NCBI GenBank assembly: GCA_014529385.2
Contig: CM043944.1
Span: 64,748,248 to 64,812,247, forward strand
Direction: 5' to 3'
From: Adiantum capillus-veneris
Lineage: Eukaryota; Streptophyta; Polypodiopsida; Polypodiales; Pteridaceae
Length of the DNA stretch: 64,000 nucleotides
Shown piece after piece: positions 34,881 to 45,622 of this stretch. The stretch's first letter is position 1. Every line of letters starts with the position of its first letter. Both the position numbers and the translations under genes were made by a program. The notes beneath the pieces are model-generated. The model was not told where the DNA came from, searched no databases, and worked only from the letters and a program-made list of their open reading frames with translations.

Positions 34881-35067
34881 ACTGTAGTGCCATAGGGCAG
34901 TCAATGACATTGACTCTCCAAAGGATGGTCACAAGCTGTGCATGTTGCCGAAAGGTCACTATGTACTAGCCTGCAGTGCCATAGGGAAGTCCCACAAACA
35001 GTGACATTGACTCTCCAAAGGATGGTCACAAGCTGTGCATGTTGCTGAAAGGCCACTATGTACTAGC
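34881..35067. repeat. Tandem duplication of about 90-97 bp inside LINE copy D
   Basis: The block from CTGTAGTGCCATAGGG through TGTACTAGC (34881-34970) is repeated at 34971-35067 (CTGCAGTGCCATAGGG through TGTACTAGC) with a few changes. Copies A and B have it once. Confidence 0.85.
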
Positions 35068-37058
35068 CAGCTCTCCACTGATGTAGCTTTATGTGCAACT
35101 AGCCACTGGAACAAAGTGACTCGCTGTGGCTGTGTGGCGTCCCACAACCTCACCCAAAAAACTGACAAGAACTTAGCTGTGAGACCTCCTCCTGGCAATG
35201 AATTGTTGCAGCAGGGCAAGCCTCTTTGCGTGCTGCCAGTACGTGACGTCCCAGTCGAACCGTGTACTGAAAGAAAGGGACCCCTAGATGGTCGGCTGAA
35301 GAGAAAGGGTCCCTCCAAAACCACTCTCTAGGATCCCATTGCACTCGTGCCAGTGGGCAGCTCTCCCAAGCCCAAAGCCTCCAATAACCTGTCTCAAGAG
35401 CTGCTGGGTCAGGATCAGTGACACAAGTCCTCTCGCAGGTGCTCACTACTCGGATCCTCTGAAACAACACTCTGCAACCTGTGGAGCCTCTATTGAGACT
35501 CTGTGTAGTCGACCCTCGCCCTGGATCTCGAAGAGCATGGAGGGTACAGTCTCTGAGCAAGCTTGAACTGCGATGAGGACCTTGAGTCGCGTGAAGGCCC
35601 CCATCCATTTGGGAGATGCTGTCTCTAGAGGTGTGAGGCACTCAACTGGTACTGTCTCTGTGATGTCCTGACACATGCTCTACACCCCTCTTATGCCCTG
35701 CAGTTGGATGCTTTGTAGCTCCTCTGGCAAACCTGAGAACTGAAGCGAGTCGCCTAGAGTGCGTGCTAGACCCTGTGCCATGGGACCCGAAGAAACATGA
35801 GGCCTACTACCAACCAAGTGGCCTCTATGAGTATTGACCATGGGGTTCCAAACAAGGGGCTGTCACAAGCGCTCCTCTATGCAAGTGGACTGGTGCTGCT
35901 CCAGGCCTCTCCGCAGCTGCTTCCAAGAGTGAAGCATGCTGACAGTAAAATGATCCTCCAGTCTCCTGCTCAAACCAACTCTACGCATGTCTGTAAAGAT
36001 CCATCTGATGGAAGGTCTCCAAGGGCCTTCTGCCTAAGGCACTTGAGCTCTAAGCCGTTGAAGCAAAAACTCCTTCGAGGGCTCCTCCCTTGGAAGCAGT
36101 TCTCTGACAACAAACTTCCCAAGGAGGGCTCTGCTCTGTTGTGTTGGGTCTATGATCCCCAAGTCCCCGTGAAAACAAGGTAGAGTGATGACCTTCCAGG
36201 CGACTTTGGCCCGAGCTATCTAAGTGTCGTGTCCGGACCAAATAAATTTTCTGATCAGCCTCTCTACTCGGCTAATGCAGGAGATCGAAAAGATCTAACA
36301 AGATGTAATGTACCACATAGTAGCCAACAACACCTGGTTGGGTACACAACTCTGCCTGCCAAAGAGAGTCGTACAGAACTCCGATGTAACAACTTCCTCT
36401 TGATGGACAGAAGGAGGGGAGCAATCTGCTACTCAAGAGACAAGTCCAGGCCAACCTAACAACCCAAGTAGCGAACTGCAGTCCCTAATGGAATCCATCT
36501 AAAACCCTCACCTGGCAACCAACATACGTAGGAGAACTGCTAACCCAGACAACCACTGTCTTCCTCTAATGAGTGTACGTGATGCACAAAAAATCGTCTC
36601 TAGAGCGTGCCACACCTATGAAAACTTAGCATCCAGTAGCTCATCGCCCCGAATAGGGAGCGCTAAGCCACGTAGATCAACCTGCTGTAAAACCACGAAT
36701 CGGCTCATCGCCTCGGCATAGAAGAGAAAGAGGAAGGGGGCTAGGGGATAGCCCTATGTGATCGAGCATGTGAGCACGAAACGGTCTACTCTACCTCTTG
36801 CCAAAAGCACCTAACTGTGTGCATGTCTGTAGAGAACTGACAAGCATCTGAGAAACCCATCCTCCGTAGAGTGCCCTCCAAGAAGTCCCAGTCAACTCTT
36901 TCGTAGGCCTTCTCAAAATCGAGAAGAAGTATCACCAGATCCTCACCTCGGAGGCGCGCGAGAGCAGACGCCTCCCAAAAAGTGAAGATGTTGTCAAGGA
37001 TACTGTGCTTCTTTACAAAACCTGTCTCGGTCCCATGTATAATGCTCTCTAGAAGTGG

Positions 37059-37063
37059 CTAAA
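37059..37063 (+). repeat. Target-site duplication, left copy (CTAAA)
   Basis: CTAAA here and CTGAA at 40546-40550 flank the LTR element. LINE copy A has CTGGATCC at the same place, which supports CTGAA as the original target. Confidence 0.7.
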
Positions 37064-38199
37064 TGTCATGTGCACATCTAACCCTATGTGTACGTGGACA
37101 AGCTACTTCATGACAAGGGTTCAATTAGCTTAGGAAGTGTTTTGGCACTTTTGTGAGTCTGTTCGCTGACCGTGCATGTCCAAGCACTTAGAGTAGATGC
37201 ATATCCTCTGGTTGCACACATCATGATCATCAGATTACCATCAGAACCCATCAGGAGCATTTTTACAGTACACATACCTATTTTTCCTATTTTAGCCATT
37301 TTTCACTTATTATTAATAAGTGACTTTGTTGGGAAACTGCATAGGGCAATTTGACTCAGGCAATATATAAGAAAAGCTAGTGCTAGCACTTTCTGGCAGA
37401 AGAGGCAGTAGAGACCACAAGTCTGACATTGCACCTTCTCAGCAAGACCCCTCGACGGGCAACCTAGTGTTTTCAGCCACCAAGGACCAGCATTTTTCTT
37501 CAAGTGCAAATCAGCCCCAGCGTTTGTAGCTTGCAGATCAGCTTGGCGACAACAGTAGACCAGTCCTGGCGTTTGCAGTTTCGGCGACAGTTCAGCATCA
37601 TTGCACCAGCGTTTTGCATTTTCAGCAGTTAGCCTTTGTACCACAGCCCCCCAAACCTCACAGATCTCACTTTCCCACAGCAGATCCTCGCCGCACGCTC
37701 AGATCAGCCAGTGTCAGCAGATTCAGCCCGCTATTCGCAGATTTCAACATCTGCGTTTTCAGCGCGTCGTCGTCGCATCGTCGTCATTGCCGCCGTCACC
37801 GACACAGACTCAGAATTCAGCAGATACAAGATTTGCAGATTTCAGCCCTTAGCGTTTTCAGTTTTCAGCCCGTCTCATTGCCGTCCTCATTGTCATCGAC
37901 ATCGTCGGCAAGTCCATTGCATTGTAGAGATTTGTGCAATCAATAGTAGACCGCTCTTGCCATAGAGAGTGGGGCCTTTGGAGGAGGGTTTGAGAGCATT
38001 CTGGTGTCGTATTCTTCTCTCTCTATCTCTCAGTCTCAGCACCTTTGTTCACAGTGTTTACCACTTTGTTTGTGATCATTTGCACTCTCTCACTGAAGGA
38101 ATGGAAGGCTCTCCCTTCCGTAGTTAAAGAAACCCTTGAGCACAGTTCGGAGCACTCATCTTGAGCAAAGTTCAACATTCACTTCCGCTGCACCTTACA
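37064..38199 (+). repeat. 5' LTR of the deleted element (1136 bp)
   Basis: It starts TGTCATGTGCAC and ends CTGCACCTTACA. The second part (from about 37550) is repeated at 39893-40545. A TATA-like AATATATAAG lies at 37362-37371. The transcribed part is rich in the phrase TTTTCAGC. Confidence 0.88.
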
Positions 38200-38200
38200 T

Positions 38201-38212
38201 TGGTATTAGAGC
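38201..38212 (+). other. Primer-binding site, degenerate Met-tRNA type
   Basis: TGGTATTAGAGC differs from the canonical TGGTATCAGAGC at one base and starts one base after the LTR. Confidence 0.85.
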
Positions 38213-38618
38213 TTTGAGAGTGTTCTGTATCACTCAAGGAAAGAACCACAAGGATTTTTTTTTCTTGTTGCGATCGCACGTAACCCAAGTCCACTTGGGC
38301 GTGTCGATTCCTAATCGCGTTTTTGAAGAGTGACAGGAAACACAATAAAGTAGGGCTTGTCCAGCCTCCCCACAGATTGCAGGCAAAAGAAGAACCTCAA
38401 GAACCTCAAGAACCCAAGAACCCAAGAATCACAAGAACCCAAGTTCCTCGTGAACTTAAGAACCCAAGACTTTAGTGAATGGTCATCACCCGAAGCGGAA
38501 TGGATACTTCGCATGGAGGTAATAAGCATGAAAGTGGCGAGGAAGAATTTTCCCCACCCGGAAGTTTTTTCGACCCTCCCCCCACCCCATCTATGCAGCG
38601 ATTACTCTCGCACAAGAG

Positions 38619-39473
38619 ATGAAGCACAACAAGGGAAAGCCTAAGGAGAACAAGTCGTCTCCAAGTACCACTCAGACTTCTCAAAACCCTCAGAACGGTA
38701 AGAATGATAACTCTTCTAACCAATCTTCCTCTAGTCTCTCAGAAAAGACCTCACAAAATGAACCTAAGGGTAAAGCAAACACAATTGCTAAACTTAAGCT
38801 AACTCCAGATGAAAAGGCAGAACAAGGAATTTTAGGAGGATACATCATGTCGAAAGACCAAAGCATTTATTCTAAGGAAGGTCGATGTTATCATTGTCAC
38901 ATCAAGGGTCACATAAAAAGAACATGTCCTAAGATTGACTCTAATGAATCTAAAGAACCCACAAAACCCACATCCTTTGTCAATGCAATAAATGAGAACA
39001 CAAGTGTCACCCAAGTTTCTGATGATCCTCCCATTGATGAATCTCTCATTAAGTATTATGTTCATATGAAGGGTCAGCGTTTTGTCATATTATTTGATCG
39101 AGCTAGTATGCATGATGTGATTAGTGACTCTCTTGTCGAAAGAGCCGGCTTGGAGGTTAGCAAGACATCTTCTTTTGAGGTGTCGGGCTTCGCTCCCGGT
39201 ATGGACTCTCTCATCACACAATAGTGCCTTGATGTTTTGTTCACTGTTCAACAAGCGTTCTTCCGCAGGAAATTTGTAGTCTCTCCTCTTTCAGGATGTG
39301 ATATGCTTTTAGGCATTCGATGGTTTCATGAGCATAACACTCTCATTGATTGGGCAGCTAATACTTACACTTTCAATACCGAGAGGGACTCTCCCATTGT
39401 TACTCATGGGGAGCAAGTTGTTCATTCTTCATCTCTCATGTCTAATGTGCAGGCGAAGATTGGAAAGAATTAG
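38619..39473 (+). pseudogene. Gag knuckle and aspartic-protease-like region
   Basis: An in-frame reading interrupted by one TAG (39222-39224). It has a CCHC knuckle, CYHCHIKGHIKRTC (38885-38926). A protease-like domain follows: FVILFDRASMHDVISDSLV, where the expected D-T/S-G has become D-R-A, then VSPLSGCDMLLGIRWFHEHN, a flap/hydrophobic pattern typical of Ty3 proteases. The catalytic glycine is lost, so the protease is dead. Reverse transcriptase does not follow. Confidence 0.75.
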
Positions 39474-39817
39474 GAGAAGGAGACTCTCTCAGTCTTGTCC
39501 TCTCCAAAGCACGACACACATGATTTGCATGATAAATTTATGTTTATTCACAAAGATGATGATTTGCAGGATAAAGATTTGATTGTTCACAAGGATGATG
39601 GTTAGTTGATGCTTTTTCTAGTAAAGCTAACCTCATTGCAGATTCGATCATGAAGAACCGATCTTGGCTCGCGAGTCGAGGTCCAAAGAATCCCCACAGG
39701 AAGTATTGTGTATGCGTATGATTGGTCAGTACGCATTGTTCGAGTATTTCATTCGTGAAGGTTTCTTGTATTTTAGTCATCACTGTCTTTATGTGATTCC
39801 TTTTCATAGGCATGTCT

Positions 39818-39892
39818 AAAACTCTAGGGCTGAAAATACATTTTAGGCATCACTACATTTTGACTAAAATACATTTTCAGCCCTAGAGTTTT
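39818..39892. repeat. Inverted repeat (28-nt arms, 19-nt loop) at the 3' LTR deletion edge
   Basis: Arms 39818-39845 and 39865-39892 are inverted copies with two mismatches. The right arm ends where similarity to the 5' LTR begins, so the palindrome sits at the breakpoint of the truncated 3' LTR. Confidence 0.8.
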
Positions 39893-40545
39893 GAAAACAG
39901 CAGACCAGCCCTAGCGTTTGCAGTTTCCGGTGACAGTTCAACATTGTTGCACCAGTATTTTGCATTTTCAGCAGTTAGCCTCCGTACTGTAGCCCCCAAA
40001 CCTCGTTGATCTCACCTTCCCGCAACAGATCCTCGCCGCACGCTCAGATCAGCCAGCGTTTGCAGATTCAGCCCGCTATTCACAGATCTCAGCATCTGCG
40101 TTTTCAGCGCGTCATCGTCGCATCGTTGTCATCGCCATCGTCACTGACATAGAGCTAGAATTCAGCAGATACAAGATTTGCAGATTTCAGCCCTTAGCGT
40201 TTTCAGTTTTCAGCCCGTCTCATTGCCATCCTCATTGTCATCGACATCGTCGGCAAGTCCATTGCATTGTAGAGATCTGTGCAATCAATAGTAGACCGCT
40301 CTCGCCATAGAGAGTGGGGCCTTTGGAGGAGGGTTTGACAGCATTGTGGTGTCGTATTCTTCTCTCTCTATCTCTCAGTCTCAGCACGTTCGTTCACAGT
40401 ATTTACCACTTTGTTTGTGATCATTTGCACTCTCTCACTAAAGGAACGGAAGGCTCTTCCTTCTGTAGTTAAAAGGAACCCTTGAGTAGAGTTCGGAGCA
40501 CTCATCTTGAGCAAAGTTCAATATTCACTTCCGCTGCACCTTGTA
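39893..40545 (+). repeat. Truncated 3' LTR
   Basis: About 650 bp matching the second part of the 5' LTR, ending CTGCACCTTGTA, followed by CTGAA. The promoter-containing first part is absent. Confidence 0.85.
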
Positions 40546-41048
40546 CTGAATCCTCAAACTTAGAGCCTTGGCTAGAATTTTGTGGGCTAAGTTGAGGATG
40601 GTGATGGGCTGCCACTGCCGAATCTCATCCAAGGAGCCACTCTCCTTGGGAATGAGGTAGATCAAGCCCTCACTCATGGTGTCAGGCATCTCTTTTTTGT
40701 GTAAGATATACTGAAAAGTGCTGCAAAGCTCTGAGCCAAGCAAGTCCTAATACTCCAAGAAGAAAATGGGAGTCAAACTATCCTCACCGAGACAACTACC
40801 TCAGGAAAGTGCTCTGAGGGCCTCATGGAGCTCGTCTAGCTGAAGAGGCAGCTCAAGCCTCTAGCGCATGTCCTCAGTCACAAGACAAGGCATCTCTGCC
40901 CAAACCTGCTCTCTGCATGCATCCTGACACTCTGACTGAGTCTCTGCTGACAGCAGGTCACGGTAAAAGTCAATATCAACTCCACGCATATCCTCTGGCT
41001 CTGAAACAACTGACCCGTGAGGTTTCCTCAAATGGCTGACACTTGTGT
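40546..41048 (-). pseudogene. LINE reverse transcriptase N-terminal part (copy D, proximal piece)
   Basis: The minus frame 40743-40560 reads ELCSTFQYILHKKEMPDTMS, then LIYLIPKESGSLDEIRQW and QPITILNLAHKILAKALSLR, matching copies A and B. The piece is cut on the low side by the LTR element and on the high side by the LTR starting at 41049. Confidence 0.82.
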
Positions 41049-42725
41049 TGAGGCAAGCTTTTCCATATATGGGAACCCCCCATATATTTTTGCCTTTTTA
41101 CAAAAATATTTCCTATTATATAAGTTACTTTTGATTTTTTCTTCCTTTTTCACAAACGTTTTAGCCTTTATTAAATAAATAAGACTTATGCTAATCAATC
41201 ACGATGTAGCATAAATAAGTAAGCTTTCTTTGTTGATCTCTCTTTTGACCTTAAATATTAAATATATATATTATAAATTACATTATATATTTTACTATTT
41301 TCTAATATATTTTTCATGTATATATATTATTCCACCCTACCAAATATTTTATTCACTAGTTTTCATTTTCAAACCTCAACCCCACTTTCAAATTTCAATA
41401 ATACCTCCATCTAGATGATTGCCAATCTTTTCAAAACTCTAGGTCATGTTTTCATACACATGAAGGAGCTTACACTTGAAGGCAAGAGAGAAGTCCACTC
41501 AAAGGGGACCACCAAAAGACCTTTGCAGCCACAAATAATACATTATTTGGCTGAATTTTTTAAGTAGAGAAGAACCCCGAATCTAAAGGAGCGTTCAACA
41601 TGAAAGATGTAGCTCGTGATCTCAACTTTTAGCTCAATTTGTTTCAGAATTTTTGGAGTTATGAACACGGAGATATGATTTTTGTAGTGGACCCCAGTTT
41701 TCTCGTGTAATGGTGACACACGCCATCCCCAATTTTCTTCCCTCTAGAATGGCTATGGTTCTACAAGTCTTCAAGCATGATTACAAGAGACAATGCTCTT
41801 TTAATGAGGTCTTGGCAAGTCTAGAGTGATTCTATCACCATTTTTGGAGGATCCATTCTCCCCTCCTTCCCTATATAAGGAGGCCATGAGAGCTCACTTA
41901 AAGAAAAAAAAAAAAAAACACACACACACACATATCCATACACACTCTTGTGCTACATGCTTGTAGCATGAACCCTAATCACATAATCACAACACCATCA
42001 TCATCACCATCACCATGCACAAAAGATGAGCACCACACCTCCACACCCCTTGTAATTAAGGATTGAAGGCACAATTTCAAGAAGAAGAAGGGTGGACACA
42101 CTCATGATATTCCTCGCCATCAACTCCCATCTCTCCATTATGCCTCCTACGATCTTGTCCCCTTCTCATTTTCCTGCCATACGCTACCTATTGTATTCAT
42201 CTTTTGCAAGCAATCAACACACTCCATCTTGGTTCCATACTTTGTGTCGCTTTGGATACATCTCATTGTGAGTATGGTATATGCTTGTTCCTTGCCTTTT
42301 TTTTCCTGCTTATGTAAAGGTGTGCGGATTCGCCACCATACATACACACTCTCTCTCTCCCTCTCATATTCCTATCATCTTGCTACTTCCATCTAGAGGT
42401 GTGCGGATTCGCCACCTCTTGTATGATAAGTGAGCATACTCGCAAGTTTCCCCTACCTCATTATCTTCCTTACTAACATGCACGAGTAGCAAGCCCATTC
42501 TCACTCATTCACCACTCCTCTCACCTTATTCTCTGACCACCCCATTCCACATTTGGGCGTGGATCTTGAAATTGTTTTCCATGGCATGCTTCATTGTGTA
42601 TATGTATGCGTCCTAGCCGCATATCTTGCTAGGTGGTGCCCCTATTGTGTATCCCCCATGATGAGGCCATTGTGCATAGTCTTGGTGTAGAGGCCACCGG
42701 GTCTATTTTTCACTTCCGCCTCTCA
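41049..42725 (+). repeat. 5' LTR of the plus-strand Ty3 element (1677 bp)
   Basis: It begins TGAGGCAAGC and ends CGCCTCTCA, just before the primer site. It replaces LINE copy D sequence abruptly at 41049. It has an AT-rich first part, a TATA box at 41871, an A-tract plus CA repeat at 41902-41931, and several GTGTGCGGATTCGCCACC phrases (near 42320 and 42400). Confidence 0.82.
41871..41880 (+). promoter_or_regulatory. TATA box of the plus-strand Ty3 LTR
   Basis: CTATATAAGG stands about 850 bp before the LTR end, in a position suited to start the genomic RNA near 41905. Confidence 0.6.
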
Positions 42726-42727
42726 TT

Positions 42728-42745
42728 TGGTGCCCCCACTGAGGA
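42728..42745 (+). other. Primer-binding site TGGTGCCCCCACTGAGG
   Basis: It starts two bases after the LTR and is identical to the minus-strand element's site at 54948-54964. Starting with TGG fits pairing to a tRNA CCA end. I cannot name the tRNA with confidence. Confidence 0.75.
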
Positions 42746-42794
42746 GGGCTCTTGAAACCTTCAGTTTACAAGGCTGACATGTTTACTTCTCTTC

Positions 42795-43336
42795 ATGGAC
42801 GAGTGGCTTATTGAATTCTCTAATTGGACCACTGAAGAGGAGGAGCTTCAAGAAGGTTTGACTCAAGTCATCAAGACACTCTTGCCAAGGTGTTGTATTG
42901 TTAGCATAGAAGAAGTGGTAAGACGCTCTTTCCCTACTCAGATTGTTTACATTTCTCATCATCCCCGCAAGTGTAAAAGCAAGGTACAAGCTGCATCATG
43001 CTCACATTGTAGCCAAAAACCGCACCTTTGACATGAGTGCAACCCAAAGTGAAGAAAAGGCCATCATTTTCTCCCTCGACATCCGCACAGGCGTTCTCAC
43101 AACGGTAGGCTTTCAAGTAGTACCAGGCTTCTCTACATCTACGTCCCCATCTTTGCCACCTATTCCACCTACATCCACAACAAGCCTTCACAACTTGAGA
43201 AAGCTACTACGAATGCGTGGTCCCTCCCTCTCCCTTGCACCAAAAGATTCAAGGGTTTTCCAGCGCCGACAATCACCCCGTCTCCAAAACAAAAGGGTAA
43301 ATCCTCCAAAGTCTTTCTATACCTCACTCTCATCTC
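42795..43336 (+). other. Leader of the plus-strand Ty3 element, possible coding exons
   Basis: Frames 42795-43000 (MDEWLIEFSNWTTEEEELQE) and 42943-43389 (then HIVAKNRTFDMSATQSEEKA, IFSLDIRTGVLTT) have protein-like composition. GTAAG/GTAGG-type donor sequences (near 42914 and 43101) suggest the leader is spliced. I do not recognise a domain, and the link to the duplicated module of the minus-strand leader is only suggestive. Confidence 0.35.
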
Positions 43337-43801
43337 ATGAGCCAGGAACTAGAAACAGCAACATGGATTCTACGTCGTCTACCGAGTGAAGTGACGGAGC
43401 TTGTCATCGACAAGGTCTTTGACAGAGGTTTTGCTTGGCGGAAAGACAAGACCCTCCACCTTCAAGGGGTGTTGCTTGTGAATCAAGGCTATGACGATGA
43501 CTTTACAGCTTGCTATGTATCCATCCAACTTGGATTAATACAAGTGGTAAGACTCACCACCTACCTCATCACACCTGTGTATACACTAGATGGCACTCTA
43601 TCTTGCAGGAAAGTGAAGTTGCTCAAAGAGAGAGAGTTCAAGCTTTTCCAAGAGCTTGCTAGAGGGGCAGTTCTAGAGCTAGAAGATGAAGACAACCTTG
43701 TTTTGTGGTACTATAAATTGGACCTCAACTACCAAGAGCTCTACACCTCCGACTATAACCTTCCACCACGAAGGAGAGAGCCTTTCCGAATTATCATGTG
43801 A
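43337..43801 (+). CDS. Pre-gag accessory protein of plus-strand Ty3 element (family Y)
   Basis: A 154-residue frame with its own ATG lies between primer site and gag. It starts MSQELETATWILRRLPSEVT and continues LVIDKVFDRGF, GVLLVNQGYDDDF, SIQLGLIQVVRLTTYLI and EREFKLFQELARG. The spacing matches the two minus-strand leader proteins at 53355-53813 and 53941-54414: LLVN, then an acidic turn, a (F/S)IQ...LGI-V-V helix, then EF--F-EL. The LP-x-E-(x)n-I start resembles an F-box. Function is unknown. It is not gag, protease or an envelope, since there is no signal peptide or membrane segment. Tat/Ogre elements also have a frame before gag, but I cannot show homology to it. Confidence 0.55.
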   Translation: MSQELETATWILRRLPSEVTELVIDKVFDRGFAWRKDKTLHLQGVLLVNQGYDDDFTACYVSIQLGLIQVVRLTTYLITPVYTLDGTLSCRKVKLLKEREFKLFQELARGAVLELEDEDNLVLWYYKLDLNYQELYTSDYNLPPRRREPFRIIM

Positions 43802-44117
43802 TGGACCCAACGCATCAACCTTTTGCAAGGAACTAAACTTATGCACCACAACGAATTCAATCAATCAAAGTAATCTTGGACCGCAAGATGTTTTATCAGC
43901 AGATCATTACAACCATGTTTGGTAGAGAATGACTCCAAGAGATAAACACCTCTTCTCTATCCTTTATCCTCCCTATGATTAATCATGAAGTGTCTTTTGA
44001 TGTAGTTATTTTCATCCTTGTATAGTATGTTTTCCATCTACCGAGCACCCATGTATCGAATGTCTTTTTTTTTTTTTTTTTAGATTTCTAAGTCGAGTTA
44101 ATTTTCTCACTCTCACA

Positions 44118-45184
44118 ATGGCAAGTGTATCATTTCCAACGTTTACTGGTAAGGTGGGTGATGATGCTGCAGACTTTCTAGACAGCTTGGAAATAGCATG
44201 TGTCATCTCTGCGAGAGATGATGATGCTTTGCGCTTGCGCATCTTCCCACTTCTAATGAAGGTGGAGGCAAGATCATGGTACAATGCCTTGGCACAAGCA
44301 ACCAAGGAACGGTGGGACTTATTAAGAGCAGCCTTTGCCAAGCGTTTTGGAGAGGGCACAACATCAGAGAAGCTATGGCAATTGTTGACAGAGTTGAAGC
44401 AGGGCAGTATGCTGGAATACGCATCATTTGAGTAAAAGTTTGTAGATATATGGGGGCGATGGGTTGCATCGCTAAGAGAGGATGAGGGGGCACCTGATTT
44501 CCTAAAGAAGGATCGGTTTGTGGCTGGGTTATGGCCAACTCTTAAAGAGAAGGTGAAGGGAAGGTTTCCTGCTACGTATGAGCAAGCAGTTGAACTGGCC
44601 TGCCTTAAAGACAAGAAGTTGCGCCTACAAGCCACGAATATCGATGAAGAGGAAGCCGTTAGGACCCGACCACCTCTAGCACCACCTACAATAGCCGCCC
44701 AGAGGATTCAACCACAAGAACCAATTAAAGATAAGCAAGACCTGCTTAATCGAATCACCAATCAACTTGAGAATCTCTCAGTCCATTTGATACAACAAGG
44801 GCGTGCACACAATCGCAACCAAGAGCAAGGAAGAGGACAACGAAGGCAAAACCAAGAATACCACTGCTACAATTGTGGGAGGATGGTCATGGCATGTACT
44901 ACTGTCCACACCCAAGAAGGCAGAATTTCAACAGAGGAGCCAGGCAAAACCAGGTTTCACCACCGAGAGCAAGACCACCACCACCGAGGGCACCACAACA
45001 AGCACCACCCGTGAAAATCCTACAACCACCCATTCAACCACAACCACCACCACCACCACAACCTCTCATTCGACCCTTACCCCCACCACCAGTTGGCAAT
45101 CAAACAGTAAGCGTCATCAGTCTTGAAGGTAAAAGAAAGGAGAAAGTGGAGGAGGATATCAAGGGAGTAGCAAAATTGACATAA
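44118..45184 (+). pseudogene. Gag of the plus-strand Ty3 element
   Basis: It begins MASVSFPTFTGKVGDDAADF, like the intact gag at 53305 (MESQRQMSGYPLFFGEPGED). The retrotransposon gag core follows (WYNALAQATKERWDLLRAAF, then RFGEGTTSEKLWQLL). A TAA at 44433-44435 interrupts ASFE/KFVDIWGRW. The zinc knuckle CYNCG...GHGMYYC (44863-44905) is split by a one-base shift. A proline/threonine-rich tail ends near 45184. Protease-like sequence may start just after (VDFSLGECSKPYDLVQDVS, 45208 on) before the element is cut at 45328. Confidence 0.82.
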
Positions 45185-45328
45185 AATTGACGTAAAATTG
45201 ACATTGTAGATTTCTCTTTGGGTGAATGTTCTAAACCATATGATTTGGTTCAAGATGTTTCTGTGCATTAGGGGAATTTTGAGGTCACTTTTGTGCCTTG
45301 TAAGAATATGTAGAGAGCAAATATATAC

Positions 45329-45590
45329 TGAGGCGGTCCGGGGCGGGCAACAAGAAGAGTGGCCTCTAGACACCCTTCAAGGCTCCCGTGCTGCTCAATG
45401 GGGCTGGGGCACAACACAACACAAACCAAAACAACAAACCCACCGCCAAATCCCAACTACACAAGGGGCACCACCTAGTTTAAGAGCGAACTAGGACGCA
45501 AAAGAGGAGAATCGTTAGAGCAACCCACAAACAAGCAAGGAATTTACACTAACCCTAACACCAATGGAATACTCTCACACACTAAAACAC

Positions 45591-45622
<32 letters not shown>

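Larger units (their letters stand above)
34735..37063 (-). pseudogene. LINE ORF2 3' half (copy D)
   Basis: Recognisable stretches are TQSLGKN-type RT sequence (near 37060), FEKAYERVDWDFLEG-type sequence (about 36930-36870), the post-RT region (36490-36060) and the C-terminal Cys/His-rich region (RVTLFQWLVAHKATSVESWL at about 35130-35060, then CTACDHPLES). Frames change many times and the catalytic FADD stretch is missing. It has no coding potential today. Confidence 0.75.
37064..40545 (+). mobile_element. Deleted LTR retrotransposon in LINE copy D (gag/protease only)
   Basis: The 5' LTR (37064-38199) is followed by a degenerate tRNA-Met primer site and a short internal region with a gag knuckle and protease-like frame. 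The 3' LTR lacks its first ~490 bp. No reverse transcriptase or integrase is present in the 3.5 kb. LTR ends match the family seen at 26787-27643. Its proteins, if ever made, would need a partner element for copying. Confidence 0.85.
34735..41048 (-). mobile_element. L1-type LINE, copy D, interrupted and eroded
   Basis: Two minus-strand pieces (41048-40546 and 37063-34735) match the middle and 3' parts of ORF2 in the other LINE copies. They are separated by an LTR element at 37064-40545 with a near-identical 5-bp target duplication. Endonuclease and ORF1 are absent within the window because another LTR begins at 41049. A deletion near 36620 removes the segment that encodes FADD in the other copies. 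A duplicated block lies at 34881-35067. Confidence 0.82.
41049..45328 (+). mobile_element. Ty3 (Tat-like) retrotransposon, 5' part, cut by the minus-strand Ty3 array
   Basis: A 1677-bp LTR is followed by an unusual primer site, a leader with at least one accessory frame, and gag. Sequence continues to 45328, where the minus-strand LTR starts with TGAGGCGG. Protease, pol and the 3' LTR must lie beyond the right edge of the window or be lost. Primer site and leader protein are shared with the minus-strand element, so they are related families. Gag contains a stop and a frameshift. Confidence 0.85.

Noticed and set aside
44012-44635. 207-codon minus-strand frame
   Set aside because: It lies antisense to the gag of the plus-strand Ty3 element, whose gag pattern is unmistakable.
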